NCBI RefSeq assembly: GCF_900188185.1
Contig: NZ_FZPA01000001.1
Span: 1 to 64,000, forward strand
Direction: 5' to 3'
DNA length: 64,000 nt
From: Sphingopyxis indica
GTDB taxonomy: Bacteria > Pseudomonadota > Alphaproteobacteria > Sphingomonadales > Sphingomonadaceae
Positions 1 to 8,939 of the stretch are shown here, one piece after another. The notes beneath the pieces are model-generated. The model did no database searches. It worked only from the letters and a program-made list of their open reading frames with translations, and was not told the DNA's origin. The position numbers and the translations under genes are program-made. Numbering within the stretch: the stretch's first letter is position 1; every line of letters begins with the position of its first letter.

Positions 1-116
1 ACTTCGAACAGACCATCGCATCGGCAACCGCATGGCTCTTCGTCGCCTCGATACAACTCTTCACTCGCCGCATCGCAAGGCTATGAAATTATGAACGATA
101 ATTTTGAATCAGACTC
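1..116 (+). mobile_element. Right end of an IS5-family (IS427-group) insertion sequence, cut by the window edge
   Basis: The first 86 bases encode the C-terminus of a transposase. The following bases up to about 116 would hold the terminal inverted repeat, ending in a GAATCAGACTC-like sequence and followed by TA, the target-site duplication known for this group. The other end lies outside the window, so inverted-repeat pairing and the duplication cannot be checked. The exact end is inferred from where the IclR homology begins. Confidence 0.55.
3..86 (+). CDS. IS5/IS427-type transposase, C-terminal fragment
   Basis: This frame is open from the window edge to TGA at 84-86. It reads FEQTIASATAWLFVASIQ followed by a TRR-type basic tail. 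This 'ASA.AWL.IASI.LLTRRLAR' ending is characteristic of DDE transposases of the IS427 group of IS5 in alphaproteobacteria. Only about 27 residues are visible, so whether the gene upstream is intact cannot be judged. The call rests on recognising this C-terminal signature. Confidence 0.65.
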   Translation, partial: FEQTIASATAWLFVASIQLFTRRIARL

Positions 117-835
117 TAAGGGAAATCTGCGAACATACCGGCATTCCCGTTTCTACAGCTCACCGGCTCTTGAGGCCGTTGGTCGAGCGCAAATTTGTAA
201 TCCGGCAACGTCGAGGATTATACGCTCTCGGCATCGCCAGCGTGGAAATAGCGGTACGTGCGGATATCGATTCGATTATTACCACTGCAACCCGGCCCAT
301 TATGGCAGACCTCGCCAAGACTTGCAGGCGTACGGTGCATCTGGGCGTCTTTCGTGACAATCTTGTACGCTATTTGGTCAAGGCCGAATCCGGGTGCCGA
401 CGGTCTCCTTCTCGGGAGGAGATCGAGCTCGAGGCTTACTGCACAGCGATTGGCAAGGCCCTGCTTGCTCAACTGGAACGGGACAGGCTTGAAGACTATC
501 TTGCCTTGGGCGATTTCGTTCCTCTTACGGACAACACAATATTCGATGTCGATGACCTGAGACAAGAAATCAACGGCGTACGCCGACAGGGATGGGCGAT
601 AGATCGAGGGGAGATGTATCCAGAGCTGCGCTGCCTCGCGGTGCCGATACGGGGCAGGACCGGCCTGTTGGCGGCGGTGTCAGTCACCGAGGTCTGCAAC
701 GACGTTGATCCCGAGAAAGCGGAACAGGATTTGCTGACGCTTTTTCCGCGCATCGTTGAAGCGGCAGAGGCAGTTTCCGATGTTTTGCGAATGCCAGGGG
801 ACGAGGTTCGCGAGAAGCGAAGTAACAAGACTTGA
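104..835 (+). pseudogene. IclR-family transcriptional regulator, 5' end removed by the adjacent IS
   Basis: IclR proteins bind DNA through an N-terminal winged helix-turn-helix and sense small ligands, often aromatic or acyl compounds, through a C-terminal domain. The recognition helix region is present (IPVSTAHRLLRPLVERKFV, residues about 14-32), and the effector domain runs to the end, with LAVPIRG and LLAAVSV strands. The frame opens only at TTG 104, after a stop at 92-94. The first residues appear to come from the IS end, and the first helix of the wHTH plus the N-terminal arm, roughly 20 residues, is missing. The gene is convergent with the SDR at 846, 10 bases away. It may have regulated the aromatic-type block. 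It is probably non-functional unless TTG gives a working truncated repressor. Confidence 0.75.
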
Positions 836-845
836 AGTGCTCGGC

Positions 846-1634
846 CTAACCCATTCGCGAGATCAATCCGCCATCGCTGACCAGGATCGTTCCATTTAGG
901 TTTACTCCATCTCTAGGTGACGCGAGAAGCACATAGCATCCGGCATGATCTTCCGCCTCTGCCGCCCTTGCCAGTGGCGATGCCTTCGCCACCATTTCAA
1001 CTGTGCGCTGTTCGGAATCGAGACGACGCGATGCGCTCTCCAGTGTGTCCAATCCCGAAAGGCCCGTGACAGTCCCGCCAGGAGCAACGCCGTTAACGCG
1101 GATTTGCGGCGCCCATTCATAAGCAAGTTGATAAACTATGCCCCGCAGTGCGAACTTGCTGGCAGTGTACAATGTGCCACCGCCGCCAGCTCTGAAACTA
1201 GCATTGGAGCAGGTCACTATCAGAGAGCCCGTGGATTTCCGCAACGCATCTGCGGAAGCTCGCGCCAAGAGCAAAGTCGACAGCACATTAATTCGGAACA
1301 ATTCCTCGAACGCTGCCTCCACGTCTTCCATTTTCATGCGATCTATACGCTTGTACCAGTCGTAAACGCCGGCGTTCGCTATCGTGGTGTCCAGTTTTCC
1401 GAATTTTTCCTGCGCAAGTTCGACGCCCGCTTCGCAGATCGCAGCCTCTGTGCAATCTCCCGCGAGGACAGAGCACCGATCCCCCAAGTGATCCGACAAA
1501 TCCGCGAGAGCGTCGGCATTGCGATCCAACGCAACTACATTCGCTCCTTCCTCGACGAGACGTATCGCCACTGCCTTGCCGATACCTGAAGCCGCGCCAG
1601 TGATTAACGCTGTTTGGCCCGAAAGTTTTCCCAT
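846..1634 (-). CDS. Short-chain dehydrogenase, cis-dihydrodiol dehydrogenase (BphB)-like
   Basis: This is a 262-residue classical SDR. The NAD-binding TGAASGIG lies at residues 13-20, NAG at 87-89, a catalytic serine in TCSNASF near 143-146, and YTASK (Tyr156, Lys160). The overall pattern (IANAGVYDW, SNASF, GGGTLYTASK, RVNGVAPGG) resembles cis-2,3-dihydrodiol dehydrogenases of biphenyl/naphthalene pathways, which oxidise arene cis-diols to catechols with NAD+. ATG 1634 is chosen because GAGGGTGAG lies just upstream; TTG 1637 is an in-frame alternative. It diverges from the hydrolase/ligase genes at 1765. Substrate specificity is inferred from family resemblance; a different alcohol dehydrogenase role is possible. 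Confidence 0.8.
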   Translation of the reverse strand: MGKLSGQTALITGAASGIGKAVAIRLVEEGANVVALDRNADALADLSDHLGDRCSVLAGDCTEAAICEAGVELAQEKFGKLDTTIANAGVYDWYKRIDRMKMEDVEAAFEELFRINVLSTLLLARASADALRKSTGSLIVTCSNASFRAGGGGTLYTASKFALRGIVYQLAYEWAPQIRVNGVAPGGTVTGLSGLDTLESASRRLDSEQRTVEMVAKASPLARAAEAEDHAGCYVLLASPRDGVNLNGTILVSDGGLISRMG

Positions 1635-1764
1635 CAATTCTCACCCTCTGGTTTTTTGTCTATTTCAGATCAACCATCCATACTCCAGCGTATTGACATC
1701 TTCCAAGGTCCCTCGCAACAGACAAGGAAGAAGAATTTGGCGAAATGCTGCTTTGGAGAGAGGT

Positions 1765-2607
1765 ATGCCCGGTAATACGGAGCTTCCCGATATCGGGTTG
1801 TCGATAGACGTCGACGGTATCCAGACAAATTATCACGATTGTGGAGAAGGTGACCCCGTCATCCTCCTTCACGGTTCGGGTCCGGGCGTGACCGCCTGGC
1901 AAAACTGGCGAGGAATCCTGCCAAAACTTGGGGAAACGCACAGGGTTCTGGCCCCCGACATCGTGGGCTTCGGCTTTAGCCAACTGCCTGAAGGAGAGAA
2001 GCCGGGCATCAAACTGTGGACGCGGCATCTGGCGGGCTTTATAGAAGCCCTTGGCCTCGACCGCGTAACGCTGGTCGGCAACAGCTTCGGTGGTGCCCTC
2101 GCGCTGGGAATGATGGCTTTTCATTCCGACAAGGTGCGCTCGCTTATTCTTATGGGCACACCGGCTGGTGAGTTTGAGCAGACGCAGGGATTGGCGGACA
2201 GCCGATCCTTCGAGCCCAGCATGGACGCCATGCGCGCTATGATGAAGGCATTCCCATACGATCCGTCAATAGTTACCGACGAGGCAGTGGCCGCGCGCCT
2301 GCGTGTGGCGGAAATCGCCAGCGGGAAAGAGACAATCCGCAAGCTGCAGCCTGGCGCTGATCAAGCATCGAAAGGTCCACGAATCGTCAAGGGCATTCCG
2401 CTGGAGCAGTTGAAAGCTATCGATGCGCCAACGCTGATTCTGCACGGCCGCGAAGACAAGATGATTCCATTGCATGTTGCAGTGCGAATGCACGAACACC
2501 TCAAGCGCTCCGAGATGCATGTCTATGGTCAATGCGGCCACTGGGTCCAGCTAGAGCGTGAGCATCAGTTTCTGGACCAAATACGCGCATTTCTCCGTCG
2601 CAATTGA
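1765..2607 (+). CDS. Alpha/beta hydrolase, meta-cleavage-product (C-C bond) hydrolase type
   Basis: This 280-residue protein has the oxyanion-hole motif HGSGPG at residues 36-41, nucleophile elbow GNSFGG (Ser107), acid Asp231 in HGREDKMIP and catalytic His259 in GQCGHW. HGSGPG with GNS.GG and HGR.D..IP is typical of BphD/TodF/CumD-like hydrolases, which split 2-hydroxy-6-oxo-dienoates after ring meta-cleavage. ATG 1765 is preceded by GGAGAG at 1755-1760; the open frame extends upstream to 1519 but has no good start there. The stop overlaps the next open frame, whose likely ATG is at 2664. It probably acts with the SDR in an aromatic-ring pathway, though no ring-cleaving dioxygenase is in the window. 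Confidence 0.83.
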   Translation: MPGNTELPDIGLSIDVDGIQTNYHDCGEGDPVILLHGSGPGVTAWQNWRGILPKLGETHRVLAPDIVGFGFSQLPEGEKPGIKLWTRHLAGFIEALGLDRVTLVGNSFGGALALGMMAFHSDKVRSLILMGTPAGEFEQTQGLADSRSFEPSMDAMRAMMKAFPYDPSIVTDEAVAARLRVAEIASGKETIRKLQPGADQASKGPRIVKGIPLEQLKAIDAPTLILHGREDKMIPLHVAVRMHEHLKRSEMHVYGQCGHWVQLEREHQFLDQIRAFLRRN

Positions 2608-2663
2608 AATCCTCGCTAGCCGTATTTCTTGGCCGCAAAATCCTTAACACAGTTTCCGGCGAA

Positions 2664-4265
2664 ATGGTATTTATGCAGATGTCGAAAACCAGAACCGAGA
2701 TACTTCGTCGTCTCAGTGAAGGCGATCGAGCTTTCCTGCGCGAAGAATATAGTGATGTCGTGACCATGTTCTGGGACGCGGTAGAAGCTTGTCCTGAAAA
2801 GCTGGCACTGATTGAGGGAGATCGAAAACTCTCATACGAGCAGTACGGTTCTGCGGTTGCAGGTCTCGCTGCGCGCATTGGCGAGATTGTCCCGCCATCA
2901 GGCCGTGTCGCGATTTCCATCCCGAATTCTATCGAGGCAAACGTCGCCATTTTCGCTGCATTGAGCGCTGGTGCCGAGATTTCGATGGTCAATGCCGAAT
3001 ATACGCCGCGCGAACTTGGAGTGTTGTTCGGGATTGCGGAGCCCGATCTCGTTCTGGCGGGTGGACAGAACGCCACGGTCGCCGGTGCCACCGCCGGCAG
3101 CATTGGTAAACCACTAGCGATCGTGGGCGAGGGCGGCATTGCGATCGAGCAGTTGCTGGAAACGCCGCCAGAGCGGCCGGGACTCGAAATAACGGGCGAA
3201 AGCCCCTGTATAATCATGTTTACGGGTGGATCGACGGGCGCACCGAAGGGTGTCCGGCGCTCTCAAAGCTCGGAAATGAGCTGCATCAAGGCAATGCAAA
3301 CCGCTTGGCCTACTCGCCTATACGAAGAAGTCTGGCTTAATGTTGCCCCCGTCAGCCATGTCTGGGGCCTGCACATGGGGTGCTTCAATCCTGTTTATGG
3401 GCGCGCTCCCCTCGTAATCGTTCCGCGCTTCCAGCCAGACGTCACGGCAGGTCTGATGGAAAAGCACAGGGTCAGCGTCTTCAGCGGTGGTCCGGCGGCT
3501 ATCTATCAGGGACTCCTTGCAGCCCCTGATGCCGACTTATCTGCGCTGTGGCTGTGCCCTGGCGGCGGTTCGGTATTCTCTCGGCAAACCCTTCTGCGTT
3601 GGGAGGCCAAGACCGGCCTTCCGATACTCGAGGCATTTGGCATGACAGAAGGCGGCCCACTGACGGCGCAACCACTCGACGGCTCGCACAAGTACGGCAC
3701 TGCTGGCCTCCCATTGCCCGGTATCGAGGTGGCCATTGCTGCGCTCGATGGAAGTGGCAAGCGGCTGGATCCGAATGAGAACGGTGAAATTTTGATCCGC
3801 GGAGAACGTGTCATTGAGCAATACATGGGCCTTCCACCATGTGCAGATGACGGATGGCTCCCCACCGGGGACATCGGATGTTTGACTTCGGATGGTTTTC
3901 TGACAGTCGTCGACCGCAAGAAAGACATGCTCATTGTTGCGGGATTTAATGTCTATCCCAGCGAGATCGAGGAAGTAATTTCCCAAGTTCCGGAGGTCAC
4001 GGATGTGGCTGTAATCTCAGTGCCTGACGATCGCAAGGGTGAAGTGCCCTTTGCTTTTGTAGCAATCGACCAGGGGGCCGGGATTACTGAAAAGACACTC
4101 CTAAATCACTGCGCCGAGCACCTGACCAACTACAAGATTCCGCGAGCAATCGTCTTGCTTGACGAGCTTCCAAAGACGCCCGCACGCAAGCCGGACAAAA
4201 AGAGGCTCGAGAAACTGGCTAGAGATTTTTTGAGGAAGCAAGGCAATAAAATTACTGCAAAGTAA
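2664..4265 (+). CDS. AMP-dependent acyl-CoA synthetase/ligase
   Basis: This 533-residue ANL-superfamily adenylating enzyme converts a carboxylic acid, ATP and CoA to acyl-CoA. The P-loop reads FTGGSTGAPKG instead of the common YTSGTTG. AFGMTEGGP is the A5 motif, DGWLPTGD the A7 motif, and VDRKKDMLIVAGFNVYPSEIE the hinge, with the conserved lysine near the C-terminus in TPARKPDKK. The frame is open from TTG 2604; ATG 2664 is preferred, with ATGs at 2673 and 2679 as alternatives, and no strong Shine-Dalgarno distinguishes them. It follows the C-C hydrolase on the same strand and would activate an acid such as a ring-cleavage product. The acid is unknown. Confidence 0.85.
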   Translation: MVFMQMSKTRTEILRRLSEGDRAFLREEYSDVVTMFWDAVEACPEKLALIEGDRKLSYEQYGSAVAGLAARIGEIVPPSGRVAISIPNSIEANVAIFAALSAGAEISMVNAEYTPRELGVLFGIAEPDLVLAGGQNATVAGATAGSIGKPLAIVGEGGIAIEQLLETPPERPGLEITGESPCIIMFTGGSTGAPKGVRRSQSSEMSCIKAMQTAWPTRLYEEVWLNVAPVSHVWGLHMGCFNPVYGRAPLVIVPRFQPDVTAGLMEKHRVSVFSGGPAAIYQGLLAAPDADLSALWLCPGGGSVFSRQTLLRWEAKTGLPILEAFGMTEGGPLTAQPLDGSHKYGTAGLPLPGIEVAIAALDGSGKRLDPNENGEILIRGERVIEQYMGLPPCADDGWLPTGDIGCLTSDGFLTVVDRKKDMLIVAGFNVYPSEIEEVISQVPEVTDVAVISVPDDRKGEVPFAFVAIDQGAGITEKTLLNHCAEHLTNYKIPRAIVLLDELPKTPARKPDKKRLEKLARDFLRKQGNKITAK

Positions 4266-4312
4266 TACAGGAATAGATTGCTAATTTTATTATGCCAAAT
4301 TGGGGAGGTTTT

Positions 4313-6499
4313 ATGAAAGTATACTTTTTAACAACGGTGGCTGCGCTGCCGGTTTTGCTCTGCCCGGCCGCAGCTTTTGCGCAGGGTGCATCTGAGGATC
4401 AAGCGGGCGAGTTCGCAGGAGCGACCGAGGCACAGGCTGAGGAAGGCAATGGGACGATTATCGTTACCGCCACTCGCCGTGAGGAAAGCCTGCAGGAAGT
4501 GCCAGTCGCGGTGACGGCAGTTTCTACCGAAGCGCTGACGACATCCGGCGTCGAGCAGGTCCGTTCACTCAACCAGCTTGTGCCCGGATTCAATGGCGGG
4601 CGCAATCAGAACGTGATGCAGCCCAGTATCCGTGGCGTAGGATCCAGCGGCACCTCAGTGGGTGATGAATCGAACGTCGCCGTGTATGTCGATGGGGTGT
4701 ACCAAGGCGATCCTTATTCGACACAGATTGATCTCGTCGAAGTTTCGCGGGTAGAGGTATTGCGCGGACCGCAAGGTACGGTATTCGGTCGTAATGCGAC
4801 CGGCGGTTTGGTTAACGTCGTGACGCCGGATCCGCAGTTCGCGCCACGGGCCTGGGTAAGGGGAAGCTGGGGCCGACTGCGCGAAGACTCGAACAATTTC
4901 GACATCCGCGCCTATGCAACCGGCGGGTTGACAGACTCGATCGCTGCCGATCTGGCGGTACTGTACCGAAATCAAGATGGATACGCGACTGACTTGGTCA
5001 GCGGCGGCACAGTCGGCGATACCGAAATTGCTTCCATCAGATCCAAGCTGTTGTTTCAACCTAGCGACGATGCTGAGTTCGTTCTGACGGTTGCCTACGT
5101 CGATACGCACGAAGAAACTGCGGCGACCGCCCAGCCTTTTGAAGGCAACACCCGTGGCGCACAATTCGCCGGAGCGATCATCTCTGACGAGCCTTGGGAA
5201 ATCTCGAACTTCGCCTTTGGAACACCGGGCTTGTCGGAATTCACCCGTCTCGATCTTGCGCTGAAGGGGCAGATTGATCTGGGCGGAGTTATGCTTGAAT
5301 CGACTAGTTCTTATATGAAGACGCGCGTCCATCAGATCGCAGATTCCGATGCCACCAACATCCTCCTTGGTGAAACGAACATGCGGGTAAAGCCCGACAC
5401 ATTCACGCAGGAACTTCGTCTGATTTCGGACAATGCCAGTCCGTTAAGTTGGACTGCCGGCGTTTATTACTACCAGCTTGAGGGCGAGCAGCCGCTCATA
5501 TTAATAAATCGCCAGGATACGGCGACCCCTGTTACGCCGATCACGATTGAACCTGAAGTCAAGAACTCTTCGATAGCGGCATTCGCCGAAGGAACCTATG
5601 AGTTGGCACCAAGGCTTTCGGTAACTCTGGGCGGGCGGTTCACCACTGAAACACGAAAGTTTTCTCAACGGATTAACGGGAATCAGCTCTTCTCCGATGC
5701 AGAAGAAGATTTCGATAAGTTTACCTATCGGGTGGCTGTCCAGTATGAAGCTTCACCTGACCTGAACCTTTATGCGACCTATGGGACAGGCTTTAAGAGC
5801 GGCACGTTTAACACGTTCAGCGCTTCCAGCGTTGCTGTCGAACCCGAAACCATCGAAGCACTGGAATTCGGCATCAAATCCGATCCATTCCCATGGCTAC
5901 GCGCAAACCTTGCGACCTTCTATTATACCTATGACAATCTGCAAGTTACCGCGCGGGCGGCGGACAATTCCTTCGTTCTTCAGAATGCTGCAAGCGCGGA
6001 AATCTACGGCGGTGAGCTTGAACTTTCAGCAGAGCCCACGCGAGGCCTCAATCTGAGAGCTGCCCTGGCTTACACGCATGCCACCTACGATGAATTTGAA
6101 AGTGCGCAGGTGTTCATTCCTCAGCCCGGTGGGGGAAACATGGTTGCCTCGGCTGACGCATCAGGAAATCAACTTGTCCGTACGCCAGAATTCACTTTGA
6201 CGCTGGGTGGTCGCTACACTTTCGATGCGTTTCAGGGTGAAGCATTTATCGGCGGCAACCTGTTTCATTCGAGTGAGGTTTATTACGACTACCTCAACAT
6301 TTTCGGTCAGGATTCATATGAACTGCTTTCAGCCGAGATCGGCTGGATTAGCCCAGATGATGATCTGACATTCCGGGTTTACTCCAAGAACCTTACGAAT
6401 GAAGCGGTGGCTCAACAGATCTCACCGGGTCCGCTCGGGGCATACATCATTTATGAGCGCCCACGCGAAATAGGTGCAAGTGTAGAATTAAGATTCTAA
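4313..6499 (+). CDS. TonB-dependent outer-membrane receptor (catabolic block 1)
   Basis: This 728-residue receptor has a signal peptide with cleavage near AAAFA-QG (residues about 17-24), a plug domain beginning at TIIVTATRREESLQEVPVAV, RGPQGTVFGRNATGG in the plug, and a beta-barrel ending in an aromatic residue (VELRF). Such receptors move large or poorly diffusing substrates across the outer membrane using the TonB-ExbBD energy system; sphingomonads carry many, often with degradation genes. ATG 4313 is preceded by GGGGAGG; the upstream ATG at 4292 lacks one. It lies 47 bases after the ligase gene and probably belongs to the same transcription unit. The ligand is not predictable. Confidence 0.9.
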   Translation: MKVYFLTTVAALPVLLCPAAAFAQGASEDQAGEFAGATEAQAEEGNGTIIVTATRREESLQEVPVAVTAVSTEALTTSGVEQVRSLNQLVPGFNGGRNQNVMQPSIRGVGSSGTSVGDESNVAVYVDGVYQGDPYSTQIDLVEVSRVEVLRGPQGTVFGRNATGGLVNVVTPDPQFAPRAWVRGSWGRLREDSNNFDIRAYATGGLTDSIAADLAVLYRNQDGYATDLVSGGTVGDTEIASIRSKLLFQPSDDAEFVLTVAYVDTHEETAATAQPFEGNTRGAQFAGAIISDEPWEISNFAFGTPGLSEFTRLDLALKGQIDLGGVMLESTSSYMKTRVHQIADSDATNILLGETNMRVKPDTFTQELRLISDNASPLSWTAGVYYYQLEGEQPLILINRQDTATPVTPITIEPEVKNSSIAAFAEGTYELAPRLSVTLGGRFTTETRKFSQRINGNQLFSDAEEDFDKFTYRVAVQYEASPDLNLYATYGTGFKSGTFNTFSASSVAVEPETIEALEFGIKSDPFPWLRANLATFYYTYDNLQVTARAADNSFVLQNAASAEIYGGELELSAEPTRGLNLRAALAYTHATYDEFESAQVFIPQPGGGNMVASADASGNQLVRTPEFTLTLGGRYTFDAFQGEAFIGGNLFHSSEVYYDYLNIFGQDSYELLSAEIGWISPDDDLTFRVYSKNLTNEAVAQQISPGPLGAYIIYERPREIGASVELRF

Positions 6500-6802
6500 C
6501 CTGACGGCTGGAGGGAACGCTGAATTAAAGTCAAGCTGTACTCTCCAGCATCACCTCGATTGGGGTCACGTCATTGGAGTAGGCGGTCTACTCACGCATT
6601 GCCGTGATTGCTGTAGGGGCGCTACATGTCCGGACCAGGCGGGGCTGGTAATACCAGAAAGCGCCCCATCCATGAACTATGACCGAAACGACGAGCCCCA
6701 CAGCTCCGGCAATTGCACCGAGACTTCTCGGCTGTTTTGCCAGATGCCGAAATTTGAGCATCAGACGGGATCGAGCGTCCCAATCATTGAGGAGGACCGG
6801 CG
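6500..6802. other. Intergenic region, no convincing gene
   Basis: This is about 300 bases between the TonB receptor and the ferredoxin reductase. On the minus strand 6588-6761 could encode a 57-residue peptide with one hydrophobic stretch, but it has no Shine-Dalgarno sequence and no recognisable family. GGAGGA at about 6790 serves the next gene. Confidence 0.4.
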
Positions 6803-8056
6803 TTGATTGATCGTTTCGACGTGCTGATTGTTGGTACTGGGCACGGTGGCGCCCAGACTGCGCTGGCGCTCCGCCAGAATGGCTTTGAAGGCACCATAGC
6901 CATGTTGGGGCGAGACAAAGAACCACCCTACGAACGACCACCTCTATCTAAGGAATATCTCGCGCGTGAGAAAGAGTTCGAACGCATCCTGATTCGCCCC
7001 GTCAGCTTTTGGAAAGACAAGCAGGTGCGCCTGATGCTTGGTAGTGAAGTCGTCGCGGTTGATGCCGATGCTCGCACCGTTGCGTTGCAGGATGGCCGAA
7101 CGTTTGGTTATGGAGAGTTGGTGTGGGCCGCGGGCGGCTCACCACGCAAGCTAACTTGCGAAGGCGCTGACCTCCAAGGCATCCACTCCGTGCGCGACAA
7201 GGGGGATGTTGACGCAATCACGGGCCAACTCGGTAACGGAGCGAGGCGGGTCGTGGTGATCGGCGGCGGCTATATCGGACTAGAAGCGGCAGCCGTGCTA
7301 CGCAAACTTGGCTGCACTGTCGTGTTACTCGAAGCAATGGAACGCGTATTGGCCCGCGTCGCGTGCGAAGCGATTTCCCGGTTCTTCGAGGCACAGCACA
7401 GAGTGCACGGTGTGCAGGTTCGACTCAATACAGTGGTCGACTGCATTCAAGGGGATGGTACCAAAGCCACCGGCGTGAAGTTGGATAATGGTGAAGTTAT
7501 CCACTGCGACATGGTCATCGTCGGCATAGGCATTGTTCCCGTCGTCGAGCAACTTTCCGCAGCTGGCGCCGATACGCCTAATGGCGTGGCCGTCGACGAG
7601 TATTGCCGTACAAGTCTGCCGCATGTCCACGCCATCGGCGATGTCGCCCTTCAAGCCAACAGTTTTGCCGATGGTAAGATGATCCGGATTGAGAGTGTGC
7701 AAAACGCCGGTGGGATGGCAAATACAGTTGCGAAAAACCTGTGCGGAAGCCAAGTTCCTTATTTAGCGACCCCTTGGTTTTGGTCCAATCAATACGACTT
7801 GAGGCTACAGACGGCTGGCCTATCTGCAGGCCATGACAAGACCGTTCTACGCGGTGATCCGTTCAAACGAAGCTTTTCGGTGATCTACCTAAAACGGGGT
7901 AAGGTCATCGCACTCGACTGTGTAAATGCGATGAAAGACTACGTCCAAGGCCTTAAGCTAGTGGAGGCAAGGGCAGAAGTCGCGGTCGAGGCGCTGGTTG
8001 ACTCTGAGACGCCGCTGAAGAATCTCATATCGGTTCTGAGAGGTGAGAAAAAGTGA
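6803..8056 (+). CDS. FAD/NAD-dependent ferredoxin reductase (rubredoxin/putidaredoxin-reductase type)
   Basis: This 417-residue flavoprotein has an N-terminal FAD motif GTGHGG (residues 11-16), a [12 protein letters not shown] segment, an NADH-binding [12 protein letters not shown] (about 153-164) and a second FAD contact HAIGDVA. This is the two-dinucleotide-domain layout of reductases that pass electrons from NADH to a [2Fe-2S] ferredoxin serving a P450 or a ring-hydroxylating oxygenase. The start is TTG 6803, with GGAGGA about 9 bases upstream and no better ATG. No ferredoxin or oxygenase is adjacent; the only ferredoxin and P450 in the window are at 19.7-21.3 kb, so it may serve them. IS debris begins about 540 bases downstream, so an original partner may have been lost. 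Confidence 0.87.
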   Translation: MIDRFDVLIVGTGHGGAQTALALRQNGFEGTIAMLGRDKEPPYERPPLSKEYLAREKEFERILIRPVSFWKDKQVRLMLGSEVVAVDADARTVALQDGRTFGYGELVWAAGGSPRKLTCEGADLQGIHSVRDKGDVDAITGQLGNGARRVVVIGGGYIGLEAAAVLRKLGCTVVLLEAMERVLARVACEAISRFFEAQHRVHGVQVRLNTVVDCIQGDGTKATGVKLDNGEVIHCDMVIVGIGIVPVVEQLSAAGADTPNGVAVDEYCRTSLPHVHAIGDVALQANSFADGKMIRIESVQNAGGMANTVAKNLCGSQVPYLATPWFWSNQYDLRLQTAGLSAGHDKTVLRGDPFKRSFSVIYLKRGKVIALDCVNAMKDYVQGLKLVEARAEVAVEALVDSETPLKNLISVLRGEKK

Positions 8057-8591
8057 AAACTCACGACGACTATTGTGAATGGCTACATCGTTTTCTCCCA
8101 ATCGATGACTGATATCAAAGTATTAGGGATAATTATAATTGAACGCAAAGGTGTTGAATGGGGCGAAGGTGAACGAAAGCCTCAACCAAGAAATGGTCGA
8201 AGCGACATATTCCGGTGGCGAGCATGAAATGGCTGATCCCCGGATACCCGGGGCCGGTCGGCCCGTTGACCTGCACTCAACCTGGCTCGTTTGAATCCGT
8301 CCGATAACGCGGTTGGCCGCGCAACGGTTGTCTCGGCATTTGATACACCGGATGCTGATTAACGTAGCTCCCAAAATTTGCTCGGGAAAAAATCAAAGTC
8401 AAACCGCTTCGTTGCGCATGTGTTCGGTTGAAGTGTTGGGCGCCTTAGCGGAGCCAGTTGGGCGTTGCGGGAATAGCTGTTGCGTTATCAGTTCTGCGCC
8501 GAACGCCGCCGGATTTGCGTACACCAGAACAGTTGCGTTCTCTCCCGATTGTAGTCCTCGCCCAAGGCAGCGGCTCGATCCAGGCACGGGC
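8057..8591. other. Intergenic region before the IS graveyard, nothing recognisable
   Basis: No open frame here has a recognisable family, and short frames on both strands lack Shine-Dalgarno sequences. A small hairpin (CCCCGG/CCGGGG) occurs near 8234-8249. The stretch may be decayed coding DNA disrupted by the nearby insertions. Confidence 0.35.
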
Positions 8592-8672
8592 TACTCTGCC
8601 ACCTGAATCCTGGACCATTCGCGGTTAGACTTTTCTGCCGTAGATATCCTTGGCTGGCCGAGGAGTTATGGC

Positions 8673-8938
8673 ATGAAGGCATCGGAGTTGACGGACGCGC
8701 AGAAGGCGTTCGTCATCAAGCAGGGTGAGGAAGGGACGCCGGTGGCGGAGATCTGCCGCAAGGCGGAATAAGCCGGACGACGTACTTCAATTGGAAGAAG
8801 AAGTACGCCGGACTTTTGCCGTCGGAGGTGCGGAGGCTGCGCGAGGTCAAGGACGAGAATCGGCAGCTGAAGCAGATCGTCTCAGACCTGACGCTCTATC
8901 GTGCGATGCATCAGGATGTCATCAAGCGTAAGCTCTGA
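8673..8938 (+). pseudogene. IS407-type transposase orfA, frameshifted
   Basis: The gene opens MKASELTDAQKAFVIKQGEE and continues to EICRKA at about 8766, where the frame hits TAA. One base later the family sequence resumes as GISRTTYFNWKKKYAGLLPS and runs through a basic, coiled region (LRE.KDENRQLKQIVSDL) to the end, VIKRKL-TGA at 8936-8938. Relative to the family one base has been lost at the RKA/GIS boundary, so the DNA-binding OrfA protein cannot be made whole. The start is the ATG after GAGG near 8660. Confidence 0.8.
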
Positions 8939-8939
8939 G

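Noticed and set aside
1519-1764. N-terminal extension of the C-C hydrolase upstream of 1765
   Set aside because: The extension overlaps the divergent SDR and has no family similarity; ATG 1765 has a Shine-Dalgarno sequence and gives the normal length.
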